From Coenobita brevimanus (taxonomy: Eukaryota > Arthropoda > Malacostraca > Decapoda > Coenobitidae): a DNA stretch of 64,000 bases. The notes under the pieces were generated by a model. The model made no database searches. It worked only from the letters and a program-made list of their open reading frames with translations, and had not been told where the DNA came from. The position numbers and the translations under genes were made by a program. Positions 12,430-23,799 of the stretch are shown here, piece after piece (the stretch's first letter is position 1; each line of letters opens with the position of its first letter). The stretch spans positions 21,708,431-21,772,430 of the forward strand of contig CM064666.1 of assembly GCA_032717465.1 (NCBI GenBank), read 5' to 3'.

Positions 12430-13606
12430 TCCTTCCCAGACGATAGGTTACAGTTTCGAACCTCCAACGAGCAATCAGAATTTAGCTTGTATCAAAGCAG
12501 TGTCATTCGCTCACCGACTGTTAAACGAATGAGAATTTTATTTGTATCAGTCAGTCTTACTGCTGATTAAATGATGAAATTGTTTATTTTCGCATGCCTT
12601 AAAAAATATAATACGGTACTAATAGCAGAAATGCACAGAATATAAGAAGTTCGGCTATGAATCAGTGTGATTAGGCGAGCTAGTGAGTTATCACATGTCT
12701 TAATACCTGGACACGGGCATTATTTCTGCTAACCATCTTAGCTCAGTATCTATGACCTGTTCTACAGCTTCAACGAAAATCCAAGCAGCTAAAAATAATT
12801 TGTATGCAGTCAAGATATTCAAACATTTAAGAAATATCAGAAGTGTTAAAAATCATATTCATACTCAAAACCAGATGAAGACGATTGGAGTCTAAAGAAT
12901 AATGGAAATGATAAGTTTTATGATGAAGTAGCATACTGTTGTTTCCCCGTCAGTCTCTCTCTCCACACACACACACCACTGTTCATCTGAATTCTCTGCT
13001 TCCATCTCTCCCCCATTATGACTGAAGCGAGGCACCAGTCTTGCCCCATCCTCCCACCCACTCTGCAATGCAACTGTCTTTCTTGTTTACTTTATTTTTT
13101 GGAATGTCAGCATGTCTTCTTCTAATGCAGAGTGCCCCATTATGTCAAACACAGTGTCCAGGGATCTCAATGGAATAGATATTTGTGTGTTTACGTTTCA
13201 TTGGAAGGAACTGACAGGGTTTTGATTTATGACGGTCACATACAAATCAGTCCTAGTCATTCTAAGAACGAGACTTCAGTTCCCATCTCTTGATGTATAG
13301 CTGTTGTTGTTGTTGTTGTGTAACCCTGGTCTGTCTGGCCAAGCAGAGCCATGAACCACAGTCAAGCAATCGCCTCTGCAGGGCTGTCCCGTGTAGTGAT
13401 GGGGTGAAAACAGGATATCTGGCCTTAAGCTGCATTTAGTCTTGCTACGCCACTAGCAGTAGTTTGTTTAGTACAACAGTTGCCCTTGTGACAATATTTT
13501 GATATATAATTTATTTAAACAAGTATGCATACTCGTAATGTTATTCCAAACTAGATTTTCGGCATTGATTTTTATTAGCGCCATATTTACTAATAGCGAA
13601 TACTTT
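12430..13606. other. Unclassified interior of the TIR element
   Basis: AT-moderate DNA with no gene, a short (GTT)n run near 13301-13318 and a CA-rich patch near 12965. A segment around 13318-13470 (TGGTCTGTCTGGCCAAGCAG onward) is GC-richer and may be a short interspersed repeat, but nothing in the window duplicates it. Confidence 0.4.
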
Positions 13607-13858
13607 CATACACTGAGGTGTTTGGCCATGTGGATGGAGGGTGAAAGACTGACGAAGAGAGTGTATGTGAGTGAGGTGAAAGGGGGGAGAGGAAGGGGGA
13701 GGCCGAGGATGAGATGGAGGGATGGGGTGGAGATGTATATGAGAGAGGGGGATGTGAGTTGGGAGCAGGGCAGTGAAATGGCGAGGGACAGGGTGACGTG
13801 GAGGCGATTTGTTTGTGGCCACCCTGAAAGGGATTGAGGCTTCTGGCAATAGATAGAA
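13607..13858 (+). mobile_element. RTE-B LINE, 3'-end fragment
   Basis: A 5'-truncated plus-strand fragment starting in ACACTGAGGTGTTTGGCC and encoding part of the RTE C-terminus (MEGERLTKRVYVSEVKGGRG, then RPRMRWRDGVEMYMREGD). It ends in GGCTTCTGGCAATAGATAGA. The tail word CTGGCAATAG marks subfamily B; subfamily A has CGGGCTATAG. It lies directly upstream of, and probably truncates, the Tc1-like transposase remnant. Confidence 0.85.
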
Positions 13859-13859
13859 T

Positions 13860-15176
13860 TGAATACGTGCACGTTAGAAAGGACGGGAGCCCCTCGAAGA
13901 ACCACCCAGGCTGAAGATTCTGATATTGTCGCGGCAGCAGAGCCAACTCCCCTTACGAACGCGGTGGCCATAAGGGACGGTCTTCAGTTAGATGTGTCTG
14001 CGCTGACTCAGGCGATGGCTGCATGGCGCTGGTATACACCATAGAATTCCAGCAATGAAGGAACTCCTGGCACAACAACACAGAGAGGGGAGGTTAGCCT
14101 TTGTTCAACGCTACTTCCAGGAGAACCTAGACTTTTGGTCGCGAGTCATCTTCACGGATATGTTGCTCCTTCACCTCGCATGGGAGGGTCCACTGCTGGA
14201 GGAGAAACAACACCAGGTATATATTACCGTTTTTATTGCTAATAAAATTCCGTACTTTTATTGCCCCCCTCCAGGCTCTTCGTTGCAGTCATCTGTTTTC
14301 TATCACTCTGTTACAATGATTAACCGATATTCAGACTTTTACGTATGGAATGGGTTAATACTGAAGCTGTCTTCCGCAGTCTGCATACCCGTCCATCCTT
14401 GATTTCCAGTCTTTTAAAGGCAATATGACCAGGCATCTAAAATAATCAGGATCCCTTATTTTGGTCTTATTCTGTTCATATTGTCCTGGAAAAAGATATT
14501 TCTTCTACTCTTTGCCTCTGTTTTCTTTGTATACATTGCCAAGAAAAAACTGTGATCAGTACTAAATAATATAAGGTTAGGGGGACATGTCATCACCTAG
14601 TATTCTGTCTCATGGCTGCAGTAATAAAAAAAAAAAAGTAAACATATATTTAACATGCAGATACAAGAGGGTCAACATTTGTGATGAGGCACGATCGGGT
14701 CACGTTACCTGTAACATCTGCAGATACCTGACTCTACATGGCCTGGGTGACTTGTCCAGCAACGTGGGGGGTTATACTGCTGACCAGTATGTCCATATCC
14801 TGGAGGAACGTTTCCTGCCAACTTGACGCGCAAAGGGTTTTCCGTTCCCAGATGGACCTATTGTTTTCATGCATGACCGGTGCCCCATCCACACAGCACG
14901 TGTAGTACAGCAGTGGTTTCAGAGATAAGACACTTCAGCTCTTAGTCTGGCTCGCCAAAGGGGCCGATCTAAATGTAATAGAACACGTTTGGGCTGAAAT
15001 GGTTAATACCTGGCAGCCAGGACTGACGAGAGGACAAGAAATGAACTCCTCAACCACGTAAACGCCCAGTGGGAACTTTTGCCGGCGCAACGTGACAATC
15101 CGTGGCCTTGTAAGTTCCATGCCTGACAGGTTGCAAAGCAGTGATTGAGAAAGAGGAAAGTTGGACCCGATATTGA
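13860..15176 (+). pseudogene. Tc1-like transposase remnant with an intron-like gap
   Basis: Readable blocks in order: a linker RTGAPRRTTQAEDSDIVAAA, an HTH-like part (TNAVAIRDGLQLDVSALTQ), HREGRLAFVQRYFQENLDFW and SRVIFTD (first DDE aspartate), then in a shifted frame SHGRVHCWRRNNTR. After a gap come YKRVNICDEARSGHVTCNI, ADQYVHILEERFLPT, IVFMHDRCPIHTARVVQQWF (second aspartate), LNVIEHVWAEM (third acidic residue) and a C-terminal ARTRNELLNHVNAQWELL, ending near TGA at 15174-15176. Frames shift several times and the N-terminal HTH is missing, so it is not functional. The family call is strong; the parent element is unknown. Confidence 0.85.
14217..14660 (+). other. Candidate GT-AG intron inside the Tc1-like transposase
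   Basis: Coding similarity stops at NNTR (..ACACCAG) and resumes exactly at 14661 with ATACAAGAGG (YKR..). The 444-bp gap begins GTATAT and ends TTTAACATGCAG, giving canonical 5' and 3' splice-site dinucleotides and a pyrimidine-poor but plausible acceptor. Joining the two flanks keeps the reading frame through a codon split after its second base. It could also be a small insertion that happens to look like an intron; no target duplication was noticed. Confidence 0.5.
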
Positions 15177-15185
15177 TGTGAAAAG

Positions 15186-15460
15186 TTAGGCAACTGTTAT
15201 CATTATATTAAGGATATGTATATATAGATAGATATAATAGATACAATAGAAAGATCTATATAATAGAGATACAATAGAAAGATCGATATAATAGAGATCC
15301 AATAGATAGATATAGTAGATAGATAAAGATAGAAATAGAGATAGAGAGATAGATATTAGAAAAATAGATATAGTACAGATAGATATAATAGACAGATGTA
15401 GATAGATAGGTATAATATACATAGACAGCTATGGATATAATATAGATAGATATAGATACA

Positions 15461-15540
<80 letters not shown>
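15186..15540. repeat. Compound GATA/AGAT/TA microsatellite
   Basis: About 280 bp of impure AGAT/ATAG-type repeats (15210-15460) running into about 77 bp of pure AT (15462-15538). Apparent Ile/Ser/Tyr-rich frames on the minus strand are repeat artefacts. Confidence 0.95.
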
Positions 15541-15541
<1 letters not shown>

Positions 15542-15919
15542 CAGCCGTTTGAGTGTCCACTGCAGGATCGGCCTATCCCTACCGAAGTAGGGACGATGGA
15601 GCTAATGTATCTCTACCAAGTGGCTTAGGCTGTCTGGTAGAGATTATATGTAGGGTGAGAAGTACTTGTAAGTGTAATTGTAGTGTTGTAGTGGCTTTGG
15701 ATGTGTGTATAGCCTGTAAACCAAGTGTAATCGGCCCGCGCAAGCCGTCTGGGTGCAAGAATACTTTAGTATGTGACACGGTTCAACCGAAGCACCCATT
15801 GTGTCCGCCAATGCAGTACGTGGCCAGAAGAACGCTCCCAAAGATTATTACCCTGGCGGGGCCCTAACCCTCGTTCTTCAGTGTACGAAAATGGACACTT
15901 TACCACTGTACTACAGAGG

Positions 15920-15920
<1 letters not shown>
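15541..15920. other. Unclassified GC-richer segment, possible interspersed repeat
   Basis: A segment opening TCAGCCGTTTGAGTGTCCAC and GGATCGGCCTATCCCTACC, bounded by (AT)n on both sides. Open frames of about 100 codons on both strands have no family I recognise. Its base composition and microsatellite borders suggest an inserted repeat, perhaps a SINE or transposon end. Confidence 0.35.

Positions 15921-15924
<4 letters not shown>

Positions 15925-15983
<59 letters not shown>
15925..15983. repeat. (AT)n microsatellite
   Basis: About 58 bp of AT dinucleotide. Confidence 0.97.
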
Positions 15984-15986
<3 letters not shown>

Positions 15987-16194
15987 TAAAAAAAACAAAA
16001 ATGAAATTGTCTATTTTTGTGTGAAAACATCTATAATTATCCTTATATATTTTCCACCGCCTACGCGAGGCAAGATCACTCACGCGTATTAAACATAATG
16101 TGTTCCTTGGCCTTCCCACACAAACAGGACGGACGAAGTAAACTATTTCAGTGTCTTTACCTCCACATGCGACTTGTTAATGCGTCGGTGGTGA

Positions 16195-16323
16195 TGGTCG
16201 GTGGTCGCGGCGGCGGCGGAGGTGGTGGATTGTGGGTGTTAGTGGGTGGCGGCGGTGGTGGTGGGTGGTGGTAGGTGGCGGAGACGGTCGTGATGGTGGC
16301 TGTTGTTGTTATTGTTATTGTTC

Positions 16324-16363
<40 letters not shown>

Positions 16364-16395
16364 GAGTATGTGTGCGTGTGTGTGTTTCAGTGGGA
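16195..16395. repeat. G-rich GGT/GGC tract and (GT)n microsatellite
   Basis: A strongly strand-asymmetric G/T block (GGTGGT and GGCGGC runs, 16195-16320) followed by (GT)n (16327-16384). The Gly- and Cys/Val-rich or Pro- and His/Thr-rich frames across it are composition artefacts. Several runs of G could form G-quadruplexes. Confidence 0.9.
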
Positions 16396-16716
16396 GAATA
16401 GTCAGCTCACAAATCACATTGATTCATATCAGAATTCTTCCTTTTCCTCTATTTGTGTATTGTAACTTGTTATTTGTATACATATTTTCATCACAACCGA
16501 AATTTGTTCACGTATTTCCTTCCTTAATAGGTAATCATACTTGCCAATATCTATATAAATATCCGTTTCATCTCAAATTTCGCATAGGTTGTGCGACCGA
16601 AACTGTTCCGGTACTTGCTGCTCTGTCTGTGGTGGCGAGAGGTTCGGGACATGTCGCCCGGAAAGAGTGGACCGAGGCTTGAGCCTTCCACTTTGGGTAT
16701 AGTACGAACTTCTGAA

Positions 16717-18640
16717 CGGAGCTGTACCTTCAGATTGCAGCTCTCTTTACTTGTCAATCGATTTCTTGTTATATGTTTCCTAAGCGTGATTTTTTTTCAC
16801 CCTCAAGAAAGTGTTCTGGGTTTTCAAAATTTTTGGGTGTGCTTCCCAATCAGTTTTGAGTATATTTGTGGATGTTGCATATTTAGCGATTTCACCCAAA
16901 AATACGTTTACACAGCCATCAGTCCAGGAAAATAGTTTTAATCTCCCCCTTATAGCTGAGGTTATGAGCCGTAACTAGCTCACAGTTGGCACTATTTTTT
17001 ATCCTTGTGTCACGGCTGCTTCAGCAACTTTTTTTTTTTTTTCCAGACTCATCATAAACTATAAAACTGCAAATATGTGGAACTAAGTAATGTTCATAAA
17101 TTGTATACCTCAGTACGGATATGCATTTACTTTTTCTAATAATATATATCTAATAATCAATACCTAAATAATTTTCTTTTACATGATTTATAGACTTTCC
17201 GAGTGATTTTACCTTGGTAAGGTTGGCTAATGATATTACACGAACCATCATACTGGCAAAATATTCCACTTTTTAAATTTGATCAGGAGGCTCTAGATGC
17301 CAATTTTAAAGCCCTATTTATATATATAAAAATAATATCCGTTACATCTCTTAATTTTCAAATTATTTTCACTTCTCCTTGGGCTTAAACTCCACAAATG
17401 CCACCCTTCTTTACCTATAAACCGATTCCTTTTGATTATTATCTCATTAAGACTTGTTACTGATTTTTTTTTTCCTGGGACGAACTTCTTCACCTCGAAA
17501 ATGTTTGGAGTGTTTCCCATTTATTTATAACACACTTGTAAAAGTTGCATCTTTAGTGTTTTCGCACCCAGTTATGCAATTTTTATTATCTCTCGTCTTA
17601 TAGTTTTCAATAACTTCTGACGCGGACGCATTTATCGTAACCTACCTTGTAACATTTTTTTTTTATTTTTTACCGTCGTTACCACCATAAAAGAAAATAT
17701 ATGCCACAAATGACCCTCTTCCTAAAGTAAAAATCCAATCTCCAGACGACATTAATACAGTTCATTCAGTGTCCCTTCGACATTAATTTTTTTTGTAGCT
17801 GTGATGCATTATATGTATACGCAGATGAAGAATAAAGTTTTAAATGGTAATTAGTTATATATTTGGGTATTGCAATACTATTTGTAGCTTCTCGTATTAG
17901 TGCGAGAGTCTAAAGCTCATAAGTATTCCTTATCACGAGGTAACAGAGTTTTGAGAGATTTTGCCTAAGGAAATGTGGCTAATGTTCTAACACAAACTTT
18001 CATATGATTTTTTTTCTTCTTTTTTACATTCAATCAGGACGCTAGATGCAAATTTAATGTGCTATTCCTGAGATAAAACAGAAAAGCCTTCGTATTCAAA
18101 ATTTCCCACTTTTTTCGGTGACCACCACATCAATTGGATCTTCTTGTTATTAAACACCTCAGATGTGAGCTCTATTTACGTGTGAATCGATTTTATGTTT
18201 CCTATTTTTTTTTTTTTTCATCCTTTGAAGTGTCCTAGAAATTTTGGGAATAGTTGGGTGTGTTTCACAATCCATTTTGGGTACATTTATGGAATATGTA
18301 TATTCATATCTCTAAATTTCCAAGTTGTTTTCACGTCTCTTTGGGCTTAAACCTATCAAATGCCAGCCCTTCTTTACCTGTAAATCGATTTCATCCTACG
18401 TGTTATCTCATTTAGTCTTGTTACTGATTTTTCTTCCGAGGTGGAATTTTCTTCACCCTTTAATGTTTTCTTACTTTTAGACACACTTGGGAATGTTTCC
18501 CCACTAAATTAGAGTATATTTGTGGAAGTGGCATATTTAGTGTTTTCGCCCTCAAGTATGGGTTTTTTTTAGGATCACTCCAACATAACTGTTTTGCATA
18601 TTTCTAAAGCAATTGCTTTTACCGTAACAAAACTTGCAAA
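16717..18640. repeat. Degenerate tandem array, continued
   Basis: Resumes with TACCTTCAGATTGCAGCTCTC and repeats array landmarks (GTGTTCTGGGTTTT, ACACAGCCATCAG, CTCCAGACGACATTAATACA near 17741). Near 18300 the order jumps from the GGTACATTTATGGAATATG block to TCTCTAAATTTCCAAGTTG, so part of one unit is deleted. Confidence 0.7.
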
Positions 18641-19330
18641 TCACCATCTCGAGCTGAGCACATCGCTATTATTCTTTCCCTATTGCCATTTCTTACAGGC
18701 AAACGATGCATACAAACGGCTTCAACTACCACGTTTTTCACTCTACTGTAGCACTGAGATCTCCCATCATTACCACATTCACTTCACAAATGCTCCAAAA
18801 CTCGGCAGACACTCATTGACATTACTGCAGAAAGCCTCCCTCTCTTCATCCCTTTTACTAAAAGACTCATATACACTTACAAATTCCGACAACCATGTCC
18901 ACATTCCGATTTCACATTACTGCACTTCTGGCCTCACTGAAAAGGCCATTCCTTTTTCTCTTCTTTAATCAACACCTGACATCCTTCCAGTCACGCTTCC
19001 AAACTTAGATTCTCCTTTCCCTTTCATCTTTGTGTCACTCAACTTTCTTCTCACATTCCCCCAGCCTCCTCCCTTTTAGCCTCAATCGTACTACTTACAC
19101 GGACATTCATAGACCCAATTTTCAGGGTTCGTGGAAAACTCAATCCCCCTTTACTTTCTATGCCCTGTCTCATTGTAGGAACTAAAAAAAATAATAAATA
19201 ACAGAGGTGGTTCCTAATCCCGTCGCTCCGTCACTTTTAGTCGCTTTTCGACGCAGGAATACGATGATAGAATTCTGCCTAACACAATCTGGCCTCACAG
19301 TGGTAGTATCAACCCATAGAGTGGGCAGAT
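18640..19330 (-). pseudogene. Decayed LINE endonuclease fragment
   Basis: Read on the minus strand, a degenerate frame gives DEEREAFCSNVNECLPSFGA followed by VNVVMMGDLSATVE, the conserved GDLN-A-VG block of LINE AP-type endonucleases, then a stop. Surrounding sequence is pyrimidine-rich on the plus strand, like the antisense of LINE coding DNA. The plus-strand frame of 124 codons at 18594 has no independent support. Family assignment below LINE is uncertain. Confidence 0.5.
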
Positions 19331-19369
19331 TGTCTTCCCCCACCCCTGGCAAGAGTGTGGACCCTTTAT

Positions 19370-19815
19370 AATGGGAAAAAATTCATTTTTTAAATTTAAG
19401 AGGGTTGATGCCTCTTTATAATCCTAGAAAAGTAAATAAAAAATCCTTTTTACCTCGAGATTGTGTTTCAGGGACACCTTTTTATTTTATTAATTATTTA
19501 TTTTGCAGTTATCATCTGATATGCCAACTATTGAAGGGTATAAATCGATTTCTTGATGCTTCATCACCTCTCCTTATAGCAGGAAGTTTTTAAATTATCT
19601 GTAGCATTTCTTCGTCTGAAATGTGCTCTGATTATCAACAATCACATGTTTTCCGACAAAAACAGCTCAATTATTGAAGTTAAGTTTTTTGTGTTTTCTC
19701 TGAAAATGGCACGAATTTGAGCCTCGTTATTGTGAAATAGTTTTCAATTACTCATTATACTTTTTTCTGTCTTTCAGTAAAAATATTCCCACGGCATTTC
19801 TCTTTTATATCCCTG

Positions 19816-19902
<87 letters not shown>

Positions 19903-20795
19903 ATAGAAACTGCTTCCTAAACTGAAAATAGGAAATTTCCAAGGTGGCATTTGAAACCAATTAAGGAAATCCTTATTTTTTTTTTTTTATCTACCATACA
20001 GGAGATATCGGCCGACTTCCGGAACCTAGTCTAAATATTTTTCGGTTTCACATTTGAGAATTCATTTGAGCCTGCATATAAAAATGTTTTTTTTATATGA
20101 GAATTATCATGGTTCAGACTGACATTACCTAAAGATATTTGTTATGCTCTAACATGATCCTATACTGTGCAAAATATAATTTTTATAATTAGATTGAGAC
20201 TCAAGATGCCGTTTTATAACACAAGTAATAGAGATAAAAGTAAAATACTTCCTATCAATACATTTTTCTCTTTTAACCCCACACCTTTCTGTAACGTAAT
20301 TTATTTGCAATTCTCACTTCATATGCCAGCTGACCACATGTGAATTGATTTATAATAGATTTTTAAAAAATTCAATTTCTTCCTCTTTTGAGGGTTGTAT
20401 TGAATTTCTTCAAATATTAGAAGCATTTCCCAAGTAATTTAGGGCTCATTTTACCAAGCAACAAATTTTCTCGTTTCCCACCTGAAACTCGCGATATTTA
20501 GCATCATTTCTGTCAAATGGTCTTCACAAATCTTGAAGCGATTCTTTCAGTAACAACGAGTTAACAATCGGGTTATTTTTTTTCCTTCGTGACAACTAAA
20601 TTCAATGAAAAAAGCATTTTACAGTCTCTCATAAAGTATCAATCAAAAGATTATCAGGACGGGATGTATAATCGTTCATAACGATGCACCTGCACGCTTT
20701 TTTTTTTTTTTTTTTTTTTTTACCTATCACGAACCTAAGCAACTAATTCTAAATGTTAATGAATTTCATATCTTAGTACTGGGTAATTAACTTTA
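19370..20795. repeat. Older, more diverged array copies
   Basis: Weak matches to the array order remain (GAGACTCAAGATGCCGTTTT near 20200 compared with the CTCAACATGCCACTTTACAG type; CACATGTGAATTGATTT near 20335). An (AT)n tract lies at 19817-19895 and a T-run at 20697-20722. No gene is seen. Confidence 0.55.
19817..19895. repeat. (AT)n microsatellite
   Basis: About 78 bp of AT dinucleotide. Confidence 0.97.
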
Positions 20796-22246
20796 AGTGG
20801 ATGGGGAATGGCTGAGAGGAGGGAGGTCAGTAGAAGTTGTGGAAGCAATGAAAAAAGTCAAATTGGGGAAAGCCCCAGGAATTGATGGAGTGTGTGGTGA
20901 AATGCTGAAACATGGGGGAGAGATAGTAGTAGAATGGATGTGGATGTGCAGCTTGGCCTGGTAGGAAGGTAGAGTCCCGGAGGATTGGAAGTCAGGTATA
21001 ATTATTCCACTGTACAAAGGGAAAGGGGAATAAGAAGTGTGTGGTAATCATAGGGGCATTTGTCTTGGTGTAATAGGAAAAGTGCATGGTAGGATACTAA
21101 TTGACAGAGTTAGGGAAATAACGGAGGAATCAGTTGGAGAAGAACAGGGAGGTTTTAGGAAGGCTGTGTAGATCAGATATTCATTCTTAGATCTTTAGTG
21201 GAAAAGTTTCAAGAGAAGGGAAAGTTGAGTTCTGCCTTCATGGATTTGGAGAAAACATATGACAGGGTTGATAGACAAGGATTGTGGAAAGTATTAAGAA
21301 TACGTGGAGTAGATGGGAAGTTGAATGCTGTGAAAACTATGTATGATGGTGCTAAGGCTGCAGTGCGTGTAGATGGTGAACTAAGTGAATTGTTCTCTGA
21401 AACAGGGATGTGTCATGCCTCCATGGTTGTTCAATCTGTACATGGATGGGGTAATAAAACATACAAGGTAGGGCAGTGGATGTTGGAGTGGCCCTGGTGT
21501 TTGGAAACTCTCTGTACTGTTGTTTGCAGATGATACTGTGTTGTTAAGTGAAGAAGAAGGGGAGCTGCAAGGTTTGGTGGATGATTTTGGGAGAGTAAGA
21601 GACGGAATCTAAAGGTGAATGTAGGGAAGAGTTATGGTCTTCGAGAAAGAAGTCAGTGAATATACAGTGAGGTTGGATGGTAAGGAAACGGAAAATGTGA
21701 GTACGTTTAAGTACTTAGGAAGTGTGATGAGTAAGGATGGAAGTTTGGAGGGTGAAGTGCTTGAAAAGGTACAACATTCACGAAAGGTTGCTGGTTCCTT
21801 GAAAACAGATAAGAAACTTGGAAGTGAGCATGGAAGTGAAAAAGTTACTACATGACAGTATTGTGATACCAACTTTAACGTATGGACGTGAAGCTTGGAC
21901 CTTGTTTGAGGGACACGTCAAGAGCAGTGGAGATGAGTTACTTAAGAGGAGCCTGTGGAGTCACATGGAGAGACAGGCTGACAATGAGGATATAAAGGAG
22001 CGTTGTGGTGTGGATGCGTTAAAAGGAACATACTGAGGTGGTTTGGCCATGTGGAGAGGATGGAGAGTGAGAGACTGACGGAGAGTATATGTGAGTGAGG
22101 TGGAGGGGGAGAGAGGGAGGGGGAGGCCGAGGATGAGATAGAGGGATGGGGTGGAGGGTTATATGAGAGTGGGGTGTGAGTTGGGAGCAGGGCAGTGAAA
22201 TGACGGGGGACAGGGCGACGTGGAGGCGATTTGTTTGTGGCCACCC
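20796..22246 (+). mobile_element. RTE-B LINE, 5'-truncated, interrupted by Gyp-1
   Basis: Plus-strand RT and C-terminal domains in broken frames: VEAMKKVKLGKAPGIDGVCG (fingers) near 20840, FMDLEKTYDRVDRQGLWK (motif A) near 21240, FADDTVLLSEEEGELQGL (catalytic FADD) near 21525, then TLTYGREAWTLFEG and the C-terminal block to GTGGCCACCC at 22246. The missing 3' terminus (GTACGGGATTG, TCTGGCAATAGATAG) is found at 34087-34131, on the far side of Gyp-1. The 5' end is truncated inside the RT domain. At least five frame breaks or stops are present. Confidence 0.88.
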
Positions 22247-22775
22247 CATATTAAGACTCCATATTATAATTACAAATCGTAATAGATAAATAGATAGATA
22301 GACAGCTCTATGCGAGCCTGGGAATGGGAAATGATCTTCCAAGTTACACTGAGGAAAAGCTGACGACAGACTAGGAGGTAGGAGTCAGATGATGATGCAG
22401 TTAGTTTGTCAGCGATCACCAGGTGAACACACATACACACATACTCACACACAGGCTTCTAGAACTTTCCATCCACAGGGAACACACGTGATACGTCTCC
22501 TGTTTCACCAGAATTTAGGAAAGAGAGCTCAGAAGGAAGCTAGCCATAGAACAGACAGGTCGCAGGGAGAAGGGCTTAGCAACTTGAGAGAGAAAGAGCG
22601 AGACAGGGAGACAGGGACTCATACTCACTCGTGAGTGAGAGACTTGTTTATATTTCCAAGACAAATAAAAATAGTCCCATACTATTCTTTACCTCTCCTG
22701 TCACTACAGGACAAATGAGAAAGATTATCTACTTACAAAGCTACTCAAGTATAACAACCGCTCGTCCACAAGTCA

Positions 22776-22859
<84 letters not shown>

Positions 22860-22893
22860 TTCTTTACAAGCAACTACAAAGTCTTTTATGACA
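22247..22893 (+). repeat. Gyp-1 5' LTR
   Basis: Begins CATATTAAGACTCC and ends TTTTATGACA, against TGT..ACA ends in the related LTR at 63298-63910. It contains a GATA-like run, a block ending in GTGAGTGAGAGACTTG, and the best conserved part CAAGACAAATAAAAATAGTC (22658-22677), which holds AATAAA and is a good candidate for the poly(A) signal in R. An (AT)n tract at 22778-22855 lies in the U5 side and is much longer than in the 3' LTR. Confidence 0.88.
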
Positions 22894-22895
22894 TT

Positions 22896-22906
22896 TGGTA
22901 GCAGCG
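22896..22906 (+). promoter_or_regulatory. Gyp-1 primer-binding site
   Basis: TGGTAGCAGCG starts two bases after the LTR end, where minus-strand synthesis is primed from a tRNA 3' end (which ends CCA). Related copies have TGGTAGCAGCG (60566) and a changed form TGGTGGCAGCAG (minus strand, 63284-63295). I cannot name the tRNA with confidence. Confidence 0.7.
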
Positions 22907-23799
22907 AACGTATACGAACCTCGTCTACGAATCAACATTTAATTCCTGGAAAATATCGATTGAAAACAAGAATACCTCTCACAACCAACAACTCACAAAT
23001 AGCTCCTGATAGTATTCTCTCCAACCTACACGCACCTACAAGTAGCGGCAGTCTTCATCCTACAACGAGTAAATCACAAGAGAAAAGGACCGAGAAGACA
23101 TCGACAAAGAAAAACGGAACAAACAAACGAAGAGTGAGACACGACTCATAACTCATAACCACCAGACCTCACCCTCCTCTCTCTGCTGACGCAGGAGTCA
23201 AGAGGTCAAGACGACGAAGCAAATACCAAGTCCATATTCACAACTCATCTTACTCATCTTCACTCAAGTTACTCATCGCTACTCATTTACTCACCACAGC
23301 TACCAGCGTGGGAAGCCGACGTCACCATGTGCTGAGATGACATCACAACGCGAGTCTGCCATGCCAAGCAACGTGTGACTGACACCAGGCACCTCTCACC
23401 CACTACTCATTACTCATTATTCACATAGCTCCTACTCATACTCATTTATTTTCACAGTTGTTGGGAATTCGACGTTCTATGCTGAGGTTTGCCTGGGACA
23501 GCTGTTAACCACCACAAGCACCAGGCCATGGAATTTCCTGAGTAATATCGTCCATCAACACAGCACTAGAATTATCAAGAGATCTTCAATCAAACCTGTA
23601 TTTTTCTTCCGAGATCGAATTTTGTATCGACACACCTCTACGATCTGTATCAAGTGGGTAAAATTATACTTACTCATTTCTTCTCAGTGCTAAAATTAGC
23701 TGTATTCAACTTTTTTTACTTCTTTCCATATATACACATACACTCACTATCTATCATTTATTTCAACTTATTTACTCATCTATTTTGTTAGGACAAATA
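22907..23799 (+). other. Gyp-1 leader (5' untranslated region)
   Basis: About 0.9 kb with no long frame shared with the other copies. A central piece (CACGCACCTACAAGTAGCGG to GAGAAAAGGACCGAGAAG, 23029-23100) is nearly identical in Gyp-3 (60949-61012), where the copy then jumps straight to RNase H. Runs of ACTCAT-like words are seen near 23240-23450. Confidence 0.65.

Larger units (their letters stand above)
12372..16716. mobile_element. 4.3-kb composite element with about 60-bp TIRs and TA duplication
   Basis: The left terminus CAGCTCCGTTCAGATATTCG and the reverse of the right terminus CAGCTCCGTTCAGAAGTTCG continue as inverted repeats through ACCCAAAGTGGAAG for about 60 bp. TA flanks both ends (12370-12371 and 16717-16718), and the array unit is continuous if the segment is removed. 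This is the signature of Tc1/mariner-type insertion. Inside lie an RTE-B scrap (13607-13858), a Tc1-like transposase pseudogene (13860-15176), microsatellites and unclassified DNA. Whether that transposase belongs to these TIRs is not shown. Confidence 0.75.

Noticed and set aside
16157..16417. Gly-rich or Pro/His/Thr-rich protein
   Set aside because: Composition artefact of the GGT/GGC and GT tracts; no start context or conserved domain.
18594..18968. 124-codon plus-strand protein
   Set aside because: It lies opposite a decayed LINE endonuclease; no domain or second copy supports it.
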